A DNA stretch of 64,000 nucleotides from DASVWZ01 sp036392935 (GTDB lineage: Bacteria; Acidobacteriota; Terriglobia; Terriglobales; Acidobacteriaceae), in the NCBI GenBank assembly GCA_036392935.1, contig DASVWZ010000147.1:1-64000 (forward strand), in the 5' to 3' direction. Positions 35,945 to 45,376 of the stretch are shown piece after piece. Both the position numbers and the translations under genes were made by a program. Below the pieces are notes generated by a model. The model had not been told where the DNA came from. It saw only the letters and a list, made by a program, of their open reading frames with translations, and made no database searches. Within the stretch, counting starts at the first letter, position 1; each line of letters starts with the position of its first letter.

Positions 35945-36715
35945 TTACTGACGCGACGTCGAGGCGCCGGCCAGGTCGCGCAGAACGCCGAGAAAACTGG
36001 CTGCGGCAGCTTCGTTGGAAAGGTCTTCCAGATCGATCGTCGCCGCCAGATGCGGCGAGTCCGGACGCAAACGCACACTCACCAGGCTGTGGCCGCGCGT
36101 GGTCATGAGAGTGTTTACGATGGGAGGCAGTTCTTCGCGCCACTCGGTAGAAGTGGTAAGCACCACGGGACCGGGACGGCTGATTGTCCATTGCTTGGAT
36201 TTCTTGGAGACTTTCGAGCTTGGCTGTGTCAACCAGCGATGACGCATGACTTCCAAGTGAATTACGGGAGCGCAGTCGAGATCGGCTTCGAAGGTGATGG
36301 TTTCCTTTTGCTTGTTCCAGCGGCTGAGGAACCATTGCAGAGGTAAGGGACGAGGCAGGAGACGAATAGTTACGCGTGCATTTTCCACCCAATTTGCAGC
36401 GAAGTGAAGCTGGGCGTGCAGACGGGAGGACCCTGTCCATCGCGCCTCGATAATGCGGCCGTGACGGGCGCAAGCCGACTCGACCCAGTGCAGTGCCCGG
36501 ATGCCTCGCCGATGGTTATACCGGACAAAGGAAAAGTACCAGAGCCCCACCAGGACAACGGCTGTGGACACGGAGATTAGGACAATCGCACCCACAACAA
36601 GTCTCTCTGATGCGAATGGTACGTCCGGGGATGTCGGTCGCGCAAGGGGCTTTACAATGTTTTTTGCGCGCTTGAGGATGGGCCGAATTTCGCGGCGTGG
36701 TTCGGGGAAAAGCAC
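35945..36715 (-). CDS. Single-pass membrane protein of unknown function
   Basis: 256 residues, family not recognised. One transmembrane segment lies at about 40-66 ('VVGAIVLISVSTAVVLVGLW') after a basic cytoplasmic N-terminus. The rest is a soluble domain rich in Arg, Trp and Leu, with no cysteine pairs or catalytic motif I can name. It converges directly on the response regulator gene, with no base between the stop codons, and its 5' end overlaps the upstream region of the divergent acetyltransferase gene. Confidence 0.6.
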   Translation of the reverse strand: MLFPEPRREIRPILKRAKNIVKPLARPTSPDVPFASERLVVGAIVLISVSTAVVLVGLWYFSFVRYNHRRGIRALHWVESACARHGRIIEARWTGSSRLHAQLHFAANWVENARVTIRLLPRPLPLQWFLSRWNKQKETITFEADLDCAPVIHLEVMRHRWLTQPSSKVSKKSKQWTISRPGPVVLTTSTEWREELPPIVNTLMTTRGHSLVSVRLRPDSPHLAATIDLEDLSNEAAAASFLGVLRDLAGASTSRQ

Positions 36716-36737
36716 GCCGTCCGGCTACAATAACGCG

Positions 36738-37217
36738 GTGGAATTCACGCTGCGCGAGGCCGGTCCGGAGGATTTTGAACACCTTTGGGCAATCGACCAA
36801 AAGTGCTTTCCCGCAGGCATCGCATACACACGGCGAGAGTTGACCATTTACATGCGTCGGCGAGGAGCATTCACGATCCTGGCAGAAGCGTTGTGGGCCA
36901 ATGAGGGTGCGATGATCGCCGGATTCGTAGTGGCGGAGTCGAATCGGCGGGGCGCCGGCCATATTATTACGATTGATGTTCTCCCGGAACACCAGCGGGC
37001 GGGATTGGGTTCGCAGCTTTTAAGGGCGGCGGAAGATCGACTGCGCCAGTCCGGTTGTCTGAGCATTCAGCTTGAGGCGGCTGTAAATAATGTGGCGGCG
37101 ATCGCATTTTATAAGCGGCACGAGTACGACGTCGTTGGCAGCATTCCGCGGTACTATCCCGGCGATCTGAACGCCTTCGTGTTACAGAAGGGGCTGCTCT
37201 CAAAGGAAACTGCATAA
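36738..37217 (+). CDS. GNAT family N-acetyltransferase (RimI-like)
   Basis: About 159 residues from the GTG at 36738, where the GNAT fold begins ('FTLREAGPEDFEHLWAID'). The frame is open back to 36501, but that part overlaps the opposite gene and has shadow-like composition. The acetyl-CoA motif is 'TIDVLPEHQRAGLGSQLLRAAE', followed by 'LEAAVNNVAAIAFYKRHEYDVVG', the RimI signature. RimI acetylates the N-terminal alanine of ribosomal protein S18; other relatives have other targets. The gene lies 150 bp upstream of lon on the same strand. Confidence 0.82.
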   Translation: MEFTLREAGPEDFEHLWAIDQKCFPAGIAYTRRELTIYMRRRGAFTILAEALWANEGAMIAGFVVAESNRRGAGHIITIDVLPEHQRAGLGSQLLRAAEDRLRQSGCLSIQLEAAVNNVAAIAFYKRHEYDVVGSIPRYYPGDLNAFVLQKGLLSKETA

Positions 37218-37349
37218 TCGTCAGGCTGATTTTGACGATACACCTTTGTGTCCGTGCAAACCCTTGACCGTGGGTATAGAATCCAAGCGCCCCCTAAGAT
37301 CAATGATTGGACGAAGTTTGCATCTTTTATGAGGTGTCGCTCATCAAAA

Positions 37350-37370
37350 GTTGAGTAGATTACACTCAAG
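37350..37370 (+). promoter_or_regulatory. HAIR-like operator (HspR binding site) before lon
   Basis: GTTGAGT-AGATTAC-ACTCAAG, an inverted repeat with perfect 6-base inner arms and 7-base spacer. It matches the HspR-associated inverted repeat CTTGAGT-N7-ACTCAAG at 13 of 14 positions. It ends 9 bases before the lon ATG and overlaps the ribosome binding site, so a bound repressor would block transcription elongation or lie over the start region. Confidence 0.75.
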
Positions 37371-37379
37371 GTGAAATAC

Positions 37380-39809
37380 ATGTCGCAACAAAACACTGAT
37401 CCTAAAGGCACAGAAAACAAGGGCGAACAGGCTCGTGCCCTGCCGGTTCTGCCGGTGCGCGATACCGTCCTGTTTCCCCATGCCGTTTTGCCCCTGACTG
37501 TTGGGCGGGAAAGCTCGGTCCAGCTGATTAATTCGCTGGGCGAGGACAAAACTATCGTTGTGGTGGCGCAGCGCGAGGCGCGCGTCGACGTTCCCCAACC
37601 GACCGACCTTTATACGGTTGGCAGCCTGGCGGTTGTCCATAAAGTCGTAAAAATGCCCAATCAGAGCCTGTTTGTTTTTGCAGAGGGCCTAGAACGGGTA
37701 AGGTTGTCGGAATTTACTCAGCTCGCGCCATTTATGCGAGCCCGGGTCGATACGGTTCCGGAAGTGATTCCGCCGGTCACTTCAGAAATTGAGGCGCTGC
37801 AGCGTAACGTTCTGACGTTGTTCCAGCAGATCGTGGCGGGATCGCCGACGTTATCCGACGAACTATCGACGGTCGCAACCAATATCGAAGAGCCGGGGCG
37901 GCTGGTGGATTTCATCGCGTCATCTTTGCCTTCGCTCTCGACTGCAGACAAGCAGGACACGCTCGAAACCACAGATGTCCGTGTGCGTCTGGAAAAAATT
38001 AACCAACATCTGGCGAAAGAGCAGGAAGTTCAGGCGCTCCGCAACAAAATTCAGTCAGAAGTGCAGGATCGAGTTCAGCAAACCCAGCGGGAATACTATC
38101 TGCGCGAGCAGATGAAGGCTATTCAAAAAGAACTGGGCGAGCAGGACGAAGGCCAGCGCGACAGCGAGGATCTGCGACAGAAAATCGAAGCTGCCGGCAT
38201 GCCGGATGAAGTAAAAAAGGAAGCCCTCAAGGAATTGGGCCGGCTTTCGCGCATGTCTCCGATGGCCGCCGATTACGGCGTGACGCGTAACTACATCGAG
38301 TGGCTGGCCGTGTTGCCGTGGGCGAAGACTTCAGGCGGGGACGTGGACATCGTCAAAGCCAAGGAAGTCCTCGATGCCGATCACTACGATCTGAAGCGGG
38401 TGAAAGACCGCATTCTCGATTATCTGTCGGTTCGACGCCTGAAGCCGGGAATGAAAGGACCGATTCTGTGCTTCGTCGGACCTCCGGGTGTAGGCAAGAC
38501 TTCGCTCGGCAAATCGATCGCGCGGGCGCTGGGACGGAAGTTCGTGCGCCTCTCGCTCGGCGGCGTTCACGATGAAGCCGAGATTCGCGGCCATCGCCGG
38601 ACATATATCGGTGCGTTGCCTGGACAGATTATTCAGGGCATTCGCCGCGCCGAAACCAAAGATCCGGTCTTCATGCTGGATGAAATCGACAAGGTCGGGC
38701 GTGATTTTCGTGGCGATCCGGGATCGGCGCTCCTTGAAGCGCTGGATCCGGAGCAGAACGCAACATTCCGTGACAATTACCTCGACGTGCCGTTCGATCT
38801 GTCGAAGGTGTTGTTTATTACGACCGCGAACATGCTTGATCCGATTGCGGAGCCGTTGCGCGACCGCATGGAGATCATCGAACTGCAAGGCTACACGGAA
38901 GAAGAAAAGGTGCACATCGCATTCCAGTATCTGATTCCGCGGCAGATCGAAGAAAACGGAATTACCGCCGAGCAGATCGAATTTCCGGAAGAAGCGGTTC
39001 GCCACGTGATCCGGCATTACACGCGAGAAGCTGGAGTACGCAACCTTGAGCGCAATCTGGGCACGATTTGCCGCAAGCAGGCGCGCCGGATTGCCGAAGG
39101 CAAAACCGAGAAGCTGGTTGTGACTCCGGCGATCGTTCAGGAATTCCTGGGCGGGATCAAGATTCGCAGCGAAGGCGAAATTGCCGAGCGCACGAAACGT
39201 CCGGGAGTGGTTGTCGGCCTGGCATGGACCCCGGCGGGCGGCGACATTCTGTTCGTCGAAGCCAATACCATGAAGGGCAAAGGTTCGTTGAGCATTACCG
39301 GCCAAATTCAGGACGTGATGCGCGAATCCATGCAGGCGGGCCTCAGCTGGGTTCGCTCCAACGCGGCTCAACTGGGCATCGAGGAGGATTTCTTCGAGAA
39401 ACGCGACATCCACATTCACGTGCCGGCGGGGGCGATCCCGAAAGATGGCCCCTCGGCGGGCGTGACGATTGTGACCGCTTTGGTATCGCTACTCACGGGC
39501 AGAACAGTACGGCCCTTGACCGCGATGACCGGCGAAATCACTCTCAGTGGAAACGTGCTGCCCATCGGCGGCGTGAAAGAAAAGGTCCTGGCTGCGAAGC
39601 GGGCGGGGGTGAAAGACATCATTCTTCCCGCCGAAAACAAAACCAACGTTGAGGAAGACTTGACGCCGGAGCAGCTGGAGAATCTTCACATCCACTATGT
39701 GAAAACCATCAACGAGGTGCTGGCGCTGGCTCTGCCGTCAGCACCCGCTGAACCGGTTCGGCACCAGGAACCGGTGCTTGTCGGACATCCAGTCGGGCTG
39801 AGCCACTAG
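37380..39809 (+). CDS. lon: ATP-dependent Lon protease
   Basis: About 809 residues from the ATG at 37380; AAGGTG six bases upstream favours it over the GTG at 37371. The N-terminal substrate-binding domain (about 20-210) is followed by a coiled region, the AAA+ module (Walker A GPPGVGKTS, 'VFMLDEIDK') and the serine protease domain with catalytic Ser692 in 'KDGPSAGV' and the Lys in 'GGVKEKVLAAKRAG'. Lon degrades misfolded and regulatory proteins in the cytosol. The HAIR-like site upstream suggests heat-shock repression by HspR. Confidence 0.95.
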   Translation: MSQQNTDPKGTENKGEQARALPVLPVRDTVLFPHAVLPLTVGRESSVQLINSLGEDKTIVVVAQREARVDVPQPTDLYTVGSLAVVHKVVKMPNQSLFVFAEGLERVRLSEFTQLAPFMRARVDTVPEVIPPVTSEIEALQRNVLTLFQQIVAGSPTLSDELSTVATNIEEPGRLVDFIASSLPSLSTADKQDTLETTDVRVRLEKINQHLAKEQEVQALRNKIQSEVQDRVQQTQREYYLREQMKAIQKELGEQDEGQRDSEDLRQKIEAAGMPDEVKKEALKELGRLSRMSPMAADYGVTRNYIEWLAVLPWAKTSGGDVDIVKAKEVLDADHYDLKRVKDRILDYLSVRRLKPGMKGPILCFVGPPGVGKTSLGKSIARALGRKFVRLSLGGVHDEAEIRGHRRTYIGALPGQIIQGIRRAETKDPVFMLDEIDKVGRDFRGDPGSALLEALDPEQNATFRDNYLDVPFDLSKVLFITTANMLDPIAEPLRDRMEIIELQGYTEEEKVHIAFQYLIPRQIEENGITAEQIEFPEEAVRHVIRHYTREAGVRNLERNLGTICRKQARRIAEGKTEKLVVTPAIVQEFLGGIKIRSEGEIAERTKRPGVVVGLAWTPAGGDILFVEANTMKGKGSLSITGQIQDVMRESMQAGLSWVRSNAAQLGIEEDFFEKRDIHIHVPAGAIPKDGPSAGVTIVTALVSLLTGRTVRPLTAMTGEITLSGNVLPIGGVKEKVLAAKRAGVKDIILPAENKTNVEEDLTPEQLENLHIHYVKTINEVLALALPSAPAEPVRHQEPVLVGHPVGLSH

Positions 39810-40345
39810 ATCCCTGCGTCCCCATCCCCCGACGGGGAAACCTGCTGAGGCCTTCTCCCTTCCGTTGTCGTGGATTTCTGCCGTTCTGTCTCGTTCACGC
39901 TCGGCTACAGGCTTGAATGTAACCTTAATCGTGCATGCCTCGCTTGCCGGCACGCTGCTTCCGCAACTATTTGTCTGAGAAAAATCGCCCTCGTCCGCGC
40001 CACGATGATGACCTTGTCGATCGCTGCGGGCGCCTTGTCCTTGTTTGTGCTCTCGAGAACCTGGTTCCATTCACCGTGAGAGCGTGAATCCTCCGCCCCC
40101 GGGTTGGGCACTGACGGGCATGAGCAGTCGGTTAATGAGAGGAACAGAGTCCACCAGCGCAAGCGGCATTGCAGTCGACCCAAGCCACATAGACGTAAAA
40201 ACCATGTGTTTCATCGATGGAATTCCAGTTGATCTCTCTTGCGCGGTAAGTGCTGGCACAAGGTTGGGTCCGTGCCGGCAGGCGGTCAAGAAGCTACCTG
40301 ATCTGGGGTCTTGGTGGAAGTGCTTCTGGCATCTTTCCACGGCCA
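39806..40345 (-). pseudogene. Decayed surface-protein gene (IPT-like and choice-of-anchor-D remnants)
   Basis: Three frames on the minus strand each hold one piece of a recognisable protein. The first (about 40345-40075) reads 'PLALVDSVPLINRLL' and 'AQPGGGGFTL', the start of IPT-like acidobacterial surface domains. A two-base insertion then shifts the frame, and the next frame continues TVNGTRFS. A second shift leads to 'EGDFSQTNSCGSSVPAS' and 'CTIKVTFKP', the choice-of-anchor-D signature. A third shift gives PQQVSPSGDGDAG and a stop next to the lon stop codon. The middle of the gene is missing. It is a relic, not an expressed gene. Confidence 0.7.
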
Positions 40346-40391
40346 GCTCAGACTAGATCGAAATGCTCCGTTAAGTGCCGGTTTAGTGGGC

Positions 40392-41819
40392 TTATTCGGG
40401 ATATTTGTCGCCGAGATACTTGCCGAGATCGGATTCGAGCTGGGCGTAGTCGGAATGAATGAACGCGCGCAGCGCAGCTTCGGTAGAACTGCCTTCGCTT
40501 AGACGCTGCAAGACCCGCTGCAGGTCGCTCATTCCGTTTGTGTCGGTGATGAACTGTACCGCAGCGAGCGATTCATCGTAGGCGATGGCGGCCTGCGCAG
40601 GTGACAGGCTCATGAAGCTGCTTTCCATGGCGTTGAGCGGGATTTCCTTTTGATCGCGGAACATGGAAGCCAGCAGCTTTCCGTTGACGATCTGCTTGGG
40701 TTCGAGGGCTTGCGCGATGCCTTCGTTCAGCCACGAGGGGCAGCGTCCGGCGGAAAGCTGGTTGATAAAAGAATGAGCCAACTCGTGTTTGATGACGCGC
40801 GCCAGTTCCGGAGTTACGGAATCGATGCCGCGGATTGGGATGCGAAGCTTGCCGTCATTCAAGGCTCCGGTCCAGGAGGGTGCCTGGGTGACATCGAAGA
40901 AAGCCTGGTTGGTGTAGAGGGTGACCATGATGCTGTCATGCGGGGCGACTCCAAGAGTTCGGACCAGATCGTCGTAGTCGGATTCGAGCGTCTGAAGAAG
41001 TTGTTCGCGCAGGCTTTCGGGAGTGCGGTCGCCTTCGAATTTCAGAATGAAGTGACCGCTTTCTTTTTCCGAAAAGTTGGCTTCGGCGGCGGATTCATGC
41101 TCGGCGCGTTTGAGGTACTGCTCGACGAGTGCATCGGGGCGGAGCTCGAGGGAGTGTTTCCAGGTTTCGATTGCGTCTTTGGTGTGTCCATTGGCGAATT
41201 GGACATATCCGAGCACGGTCAAAGTGTCGGGAGAATCGGGCGCGTTGCGCGCAGACCTTTCCGCATAGCTCAAGGCCTGACTGGCGTTCCCGGTCCGGAC
41301 GAGGAGCGAAGAATAATAGTTCAACAAAGTCGGGTCATCGGGGTCGAAGCGCAGGGCAGCTTCGAGGTGGGTGCGGGCTTTGGCGAAGTTGCCATGATCG
41401 AACTCGAATTTACCGGCGATGAAATTGCCGGCAGCGGCTTTTTTGGCGTTACCTGACGCCTCGAGGGCGGCGACGGCGTCGTCGTCGGCTTTGGCGTCAT
41501 GGATCACCATGTCGTTTAAGGACGCATCATATTTATAGTCTTGGGTGGCTGGTGCGGGCAGACCGTGGGCATCGCTAGAGTTGAGGTTTTGAGCGGCTGG
41601 GGACGCTGGCGCGGCTCCGGTTTCGACGCGTTCCACCAGATCTTTGGGAACGGCGAAGGTGTTGTCGCCAACGTCGTACTCGACGCGGGTGCCGGATTCA
41701 CGAACATGATCGGCGGCGATCGTACGTCCGTTCTTGAGGTGAATGACGTCGGCAGCGACCTGGCTGGGACGCCCGGCGGCGAGATACGCCAATAGTAATA
41801 AGGTGACAGTAAAGCGCAC
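40392..41819 (-). CDS. Exported TPR protein with gluzincin-type peptidase domain
   Basis: 475 residues. A signal peptide (about 1-23) precedes a short domain ('IHLKNGRTIAADHV'), a Pro/Ala-rich linker, TPR repeats (about 130-235) and a C-terminal metallopeptidase-like domain with HELAH followed 16 residues later by 'NEGIAQALE', the peptidase MA arrangement of two His and one Glu zinc ligands. The substrate is unknown. The start codon lies 38 bp from that of a second HExxH peptidase on the other strand, so the two probably share a control region. Confidence 0.75.
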   Translation of the reverse strand: MRFTVTLLLLAYLAAGRPSQVAADVIHLKNGRTIAADHVRESGTRVEYDVGDNTFAVPKDLVERVETGAAPASPAAQNLNSSDAHGLPAPATQDYKYDASLNDMVIHDAKADDDAVAALEASGNAKKAAAGNFIAGKFEFDHGNFAKARTHLEAALRFDPDDPTLLNYYSSLLVRTGNASQALSYAERSARNAPDSPDTLTVLGYVQFANGHTKDAIETWKHSLELRPDALVEQYLKRAEHESAAEANFSEKESGHFILKFEGDRTPESLREQLLQTLESDYDDLVRTLGVAPHDSIMVTLYTNQAFFDVTQAPSWTGALNDGKLRIPIRGIDSVTPELARVIKHELAHSFINQLSAGRCPSWLNEGIAQALEPKQIVNGKLLASMFRDQKEIPLNAMESSFMSLSPAQAAIAYDESLAAVQFITDTNGMSDLQRVLQRLSEGSSTEAALRAFIHSDYAQLESDLGKYLGDKYPE

Positions 41820-41857
41820 TGAGGCGCATTCTAAGAGACAAGGAACGGGGCGCGTAG

Positions 41858-44458
41858 GTGACCAAGGTAATTAGACTGGTGGGCGGGAAGACCACCGTAA
41901 TGGCTGTACTGCTGGCAGCCACGGCGGCGTCGAGTCTGGATGCCAGCCGAGCTCCGGCAGGTGTGCAGTCAGCCGCGGTTCCGCGCGCCGGCACAGCGCA
42001 GGACCTCTATCTCAAGCTGAAAAGTGCAGGACTTGATCCGTCACGGGTGTATCGGATTCGCGATGTCACGCTGGACCGGGCTGCGGTGCACCTGACCTTG
42101 GACGATGGGGTTATCGGCTTTATGCAAGACGTCGGCGGCCATATCAGCGGAGCAGTTTTTGAGGGGGAAGGTGAAGTTCTGTTGTCGCCTCCGGATCGGA
42201 CGGAAAGGTCCTCTATGGCACTTTTTACCGGGGAAGCCATACTGGAGGAGGCATTCACCACGGCGTTCATTCGCTTCAACGACAACACGTATGCGGAACT
42301 GCAGCCGTATCTGCTGAGGGCCGATGAACCTGGAGATTTCTTATCGCGATGGAACGATGCTGCCCGAATTTTTGCGGAGGGCGATGCGCTGAGGTTGTTC
42401 CTGACGTACAGCCGGGGTTTGCCGGTGACCGGTGTGGAAGAAAAAAGTTCACCGGCGGAGGCCACGTCCGATCAGTTTTTGCACGTCCGTCTTTTCGGGA
42501 AAAAGTTGGGGGCGTTCGATGTCGGTTTTGATTCCGAGGCTCCGGAGCAAGTTTGGGCAGGTCGCCAAAAGACCGTTGACGGGATTGACTTTTATGACAT
42601 GTGGACCTCGTTCTCAGTGGCCGCACCGAATGCCACGTCCCGCGAACGGAACTCATCCGATCGAGGCCACTCATTTTTCGAAGACGTTAAGATAACGGAT
42701 TACAAGATTCGCGCGAAGGTGACCCCGCCGACTCGACTCGAAGGGGAAACCCGCATGCACGTCGAGGTGCAGCACGGAGGTCGGCGTGCGCTGTTGTTCG
42801 AGCTTTCGGGTTCGCTCGACGTGTCGTCGATCGAACTGAACGGCTCGCCGCTGGAATTCATACACAATCCGCCATCACAAGGAAGCCAGCATGCGCGGCC
42901 GGGGAACGACCTGGTGGCGGTGGTGCTGCCACAAACGGCCCGCAGTGGGCAAGCCTTCGACCTGCGATTCGTTTATTCGGGCGATGTTTTGTCGGAAGCC
43001 GGGCCAGGGCTGCTGTATGTCGGTGCGCGCGGCACCTGGTACCCCAATGCGGGGACGGGGATGGCGAACTTCGATCTGCAATTTGAATATCCTTCGGGTT
43101 GGACGCTGGTGGCAACCGGAAAGGAAGTTGAGCAGCCGGAGGGCACTGCCGATGCGAGCGCGTTTGAGAAGCGCGCAGATGACCGCACCAGCCGCTGGGT
43201 TTCGCAAAGGCCGATTCCAGTTGCGGGTTTCAATCTTGGAAAGTATCAGCGGGCAGTGGCGAAGGCGGGAGACGTGACGGTCGAGGCATATGCGACTTCG
43301 GTGGTGGAAAACAGTGTCCCACAGAATCAATCGCAAATGGTACTTCCTGATCGTGCCCCGACCATTGCCAAACCGGGCAACAATCCTGAGCCGGCGCGCC
43401 CGGGAGTGACAACGCCGCCCGCGGGCGCATCTCCTGCACGGAATGCGCAAAGTGTCGCCAATGATGCTGCTGCGGCAATCGGTTTCTTCTCTCGATATTT
43501 CGGTCCTTACCCGGCGGACACATTGATTCTGACGCAGATGCCGGGGAAGGAAAGCCAGGGATGGCCGGGGTTGATTTATCTCTCAAGCTTTGCGTTTCTG
43601 AACAGTGAAGAACTTTCGCGAATGTCGGGCACGGACGCCGATAAGCTGATTGCGCAAAAAGTGGTCATCCCGCACGAAACTGCCCATCAATGGTGGGGGC
43701 ATCTGGTGGACAAAGCAACCTACCGGGACCAGTGGTGGGTGGAGGCTTTGGCGAACTACAGCGCACTGATGTTGCTCGAGTCGGAGAACCCAGCGCAGTT
43801 CCACCAGATTATGGACAAGTATCGCGACGATCTTTTGGTAAAGAGCGATACGCGGCTACTGCTCGACGATGGTCCGGTTACGCTGGGCACGCGCCTCTCT
43901 AATTCCGAGTTCCCGTCTGGATACATTGCGATCAGCTATGGCCGCGGAACCTGGCTCTTTCATATGTTGCGTAGCATGATGCGTGACGCGGAAACAGACG
44001 CGCCGGGAAAAACACCCGAGTCGCGGGAGGAACCATTCCTGCGCGCGCTGCATACTCTGCGGGAAAAATGCGAAGGCCGGTCGATCACGACGTCTGAGTT
44101 GCTGACGGTGTTTGAGCAACAATTACCTCCATCGGCCCGGTTCGAACAACGAAAATCGCTGGATTGGTTCTATCAAGGTTGGATCGACGGCACCGCGATT
44201 CCTATTTATGAACTTTCGCAGCTGAGGTTTGTCGATCGGGAGGGAGGAACTTTGGTGAGCGGTATGCTCGAACAGAAATCTGCTCCCGATAACCTGGTTA
44301 CATCGGTTCCAATCTACGCTTCAGTGCGAGGAAAGCTAACGTTGCTGGGCAGGGTTTTCGCCGACGGGCCGGAGACTTCTTTTCACTTCATGGCTCCAGC
44401 AGGCACACGGAAGGTCGTAGTTGATCCTCACGATACGGTTTTGCGAAGGGTACACTAA
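41858..44458 (+). CDS. Exported M1-like zinc metallopeptidase
   Basis: 866 residues with a GTG start; an N-terminal hydrophobic segment of about 20 residues suggests export. The region 1-290 is an N-terminal beta-rich domain. The M1 signature HETAHQWWGH (H606, E607, H610) with Glu629 eighteen residues later is complete. The GxMEN substrate-binding motif of aminopeptidases is not found where expected; 'GKESQGWPGL' stands there, so it may not be a classical aminopeptidase. C-terminal residues 700-866 are helical then beta-rich. Divergent from the TPR peptidase gene. Confidence 0.82.
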   Translation: MTKVIRLVGGKTTVMAVLLAATAASSLDASRAPAGVQSAAVPRAGTAQDLYLKLKSAGLDPSRVYRIRDVTLDRAAVHLTLDDGVIGFMQDVGGHISGAVFEGEGEVLLSPPDRTERSSMALFTGEAILEEAFTTAFIRFNDNTYAELQPYLLRADEPGDFLSRWNDAARIFAEGDALRLFLTYSRGLPVTGVEEKSSPAEATSDQFLHVRLFGKKLGAFDVGFDSEAPEQVWAGRQKTVDGIDFYDMWTSFSVAAPNATSRERNSSDRGHSFFEDVKITDYKIRAKVTPPTRLEGETRMHVEVQHGGRRALLFELSGSLDVSSIELNGSPLEFIHNPPSQGSQHARPGNDLVAVVLPQTARSGQAFDLRFVYSGDVLSEAGPGLLYVGARGTWYPNAGTGMANFDLQFEYPSGWTLVATGKEVEQPEGTADASAFEKRADDRTSRWVSQRPIPVAGFNLGKYQRAVAKAGDVTVEAYATSVVENSVPQNQSQMVLPDRAPTIAKPGNNPEPARPGVTTPPAGASPARNAQSVANDAAAAIGFFSRYFGPYPADTLILTQMPGKESQGWPGLIYLSSFAFLNSEELSRMSGTDADKLIAQKVVIPHETAHQWWGHLVDKATYRDQWWVEALANYSALMLLESENPAQFHQIMDKYRDDLLVKSDTRLLLDDGPVTLGTRLSNSEFPSGYIAISYGRGTWLFHMLRSMMRDAETDAPGKTPESREEPFLRALHTLREKCEGRSITTSELLTVFEQQLPPSARFEQRKSLDWFYQGWIDGTAIPIYELSQLRFVDREGGTLVSGMLEQKSAPDNLVTSVPIYASVRGKLTLLGRVFADGPETSFHFMAPAGTRKVVVDPHDTVLRRVH

Positions 44459-44669
44459 GGCGCGTTAAGCTTCCCGTGTCGCGTTTGGGAAAGATTCCGC
44501 GGTTTGTACCAATTTTTTCCCAATCTGAAATGCGTGGCGGGGTTGTTTTCTTCCGGCGCGGCAGTAAGGGCTGCAAATAGTGATCTTACGAGGTTCTTTC
44601 TGGCCGCTGGGCCGGGGCTCGATTGGGCGTTTGATTGCAATTCTTGCCTTCGTCACCGAGGGTTCTCAA

Positions 44670-45110
44670 ATGACCACTGTTACTTCTACGCCGAATGCTA
44701 ACGTGCCGGAACTGGCTTTTTTGTCCACCTTTGTAGAAGCCAAACCTGCCGTGGTTCTGTTGGTGGAGGACGAAGAATTCCTGCGGCAAATGGCTGGCGG
44801 AGTTCTGGAGTCGGCGGGTCATCGGGTGTTGCAGGCTTCGAATGCACGTGAAGCAGCGGGACTTTTCGATCGCTACGGCCAGATCATCGACCTGGTGGTC
44901 ACAGATGTGATTCTGCCGGGGAAAAACGGACGGTACTTAGTCGAGGAGATGCGCACGGACAAACCTGAACTGAAGGTGATGTTCATATCCGGATATGCAG
45001 AGACGGCGGTAAATCAGCGGCTTCGCGAAATCCGCGGGGACGAGTATCTGTCGAAACCCTTTTCTGCTGATTCTCTGTTGAAGAAAATCAACCAGATGGT
45101 TCGGCATTGA
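44670..45110 (+). CDS. Single-domain response regulator
   Basis: 146 residues from the ATG at 44670; GAGGG is 9-13 bases upstream, while the longer in-frame start at 44580 has none. The receiver domain (about 26-146) has 'LLVEDEEF', the phosphorylated Asp in 'LVVTDVILPGKNGR', 'MFISGYAE' and 'YLSKPFSAD'. There is no output domain, as in CheY-like or phosphorelay intermediates. The FISGY/KPF style is common in receivers attached to hybrid kinases. Its kinase is not adjacent; flagellar motor genes lie 270 bp downstream on the other strand, so a chemotaxis role is possible but unproven. Confidence 0.85.
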   Translation: MTTVTSTPNANVPELAFLSTFVEAKPAVVLLVEDEEFLRQMAGGVLESAGHRVLQASNAREAAGLFDRYGQIIDLVVTDVILPGKNGRYLVEEMRTDKPELKVMFISGYAETAVNQRLREIRGDEYLSKPFSADSLLKKINQMVRH

Positions 45111-45260
45111 GTGCCGGCGGGTCTGGACGCCTCGGAATGATAATGATAGTGGCGCGGGTTAGGGTGCGCGCGCGTTTTGACGGTTCGCACTGTCAAACTC
45201 GGGTCGGGCGCGTGTTCGTTAAGTCGAGGTTTGGTGTCGCAGGTTCGTCAAAACTCTTTA

Positions 45261-45300
45261 AGCGCCGAGAACGCAAAGGGTACAAAGGAACGCAAAGGGC
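45261..45300. repeat. Dispersed 'CTTTGCG' repeat, copy 2 (reverse)
   Basis: On the minus strand it reads CCTTTGCGTTCCTTTG, then TACCCTTTGCGTTCTC, closely matching 14089-14122. The gap 45111-45376 around it holds no gene. Confidence 0.6.
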
Positions 45301-45376
45301 CCGAAGAGGGAGCTTAGCGGCAAAGAGCACGAAGGTGCCCGTGGGAAAGTTTTCGGCCCACGATCTCCAGAATATT

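Noticed and set aside
36501..36737. Longer N-terminus for the RimI-like gene
   Set aside because: This part overlaps the opposite gene and lacks GNAT character; the fold begins at the GTG at 36738.
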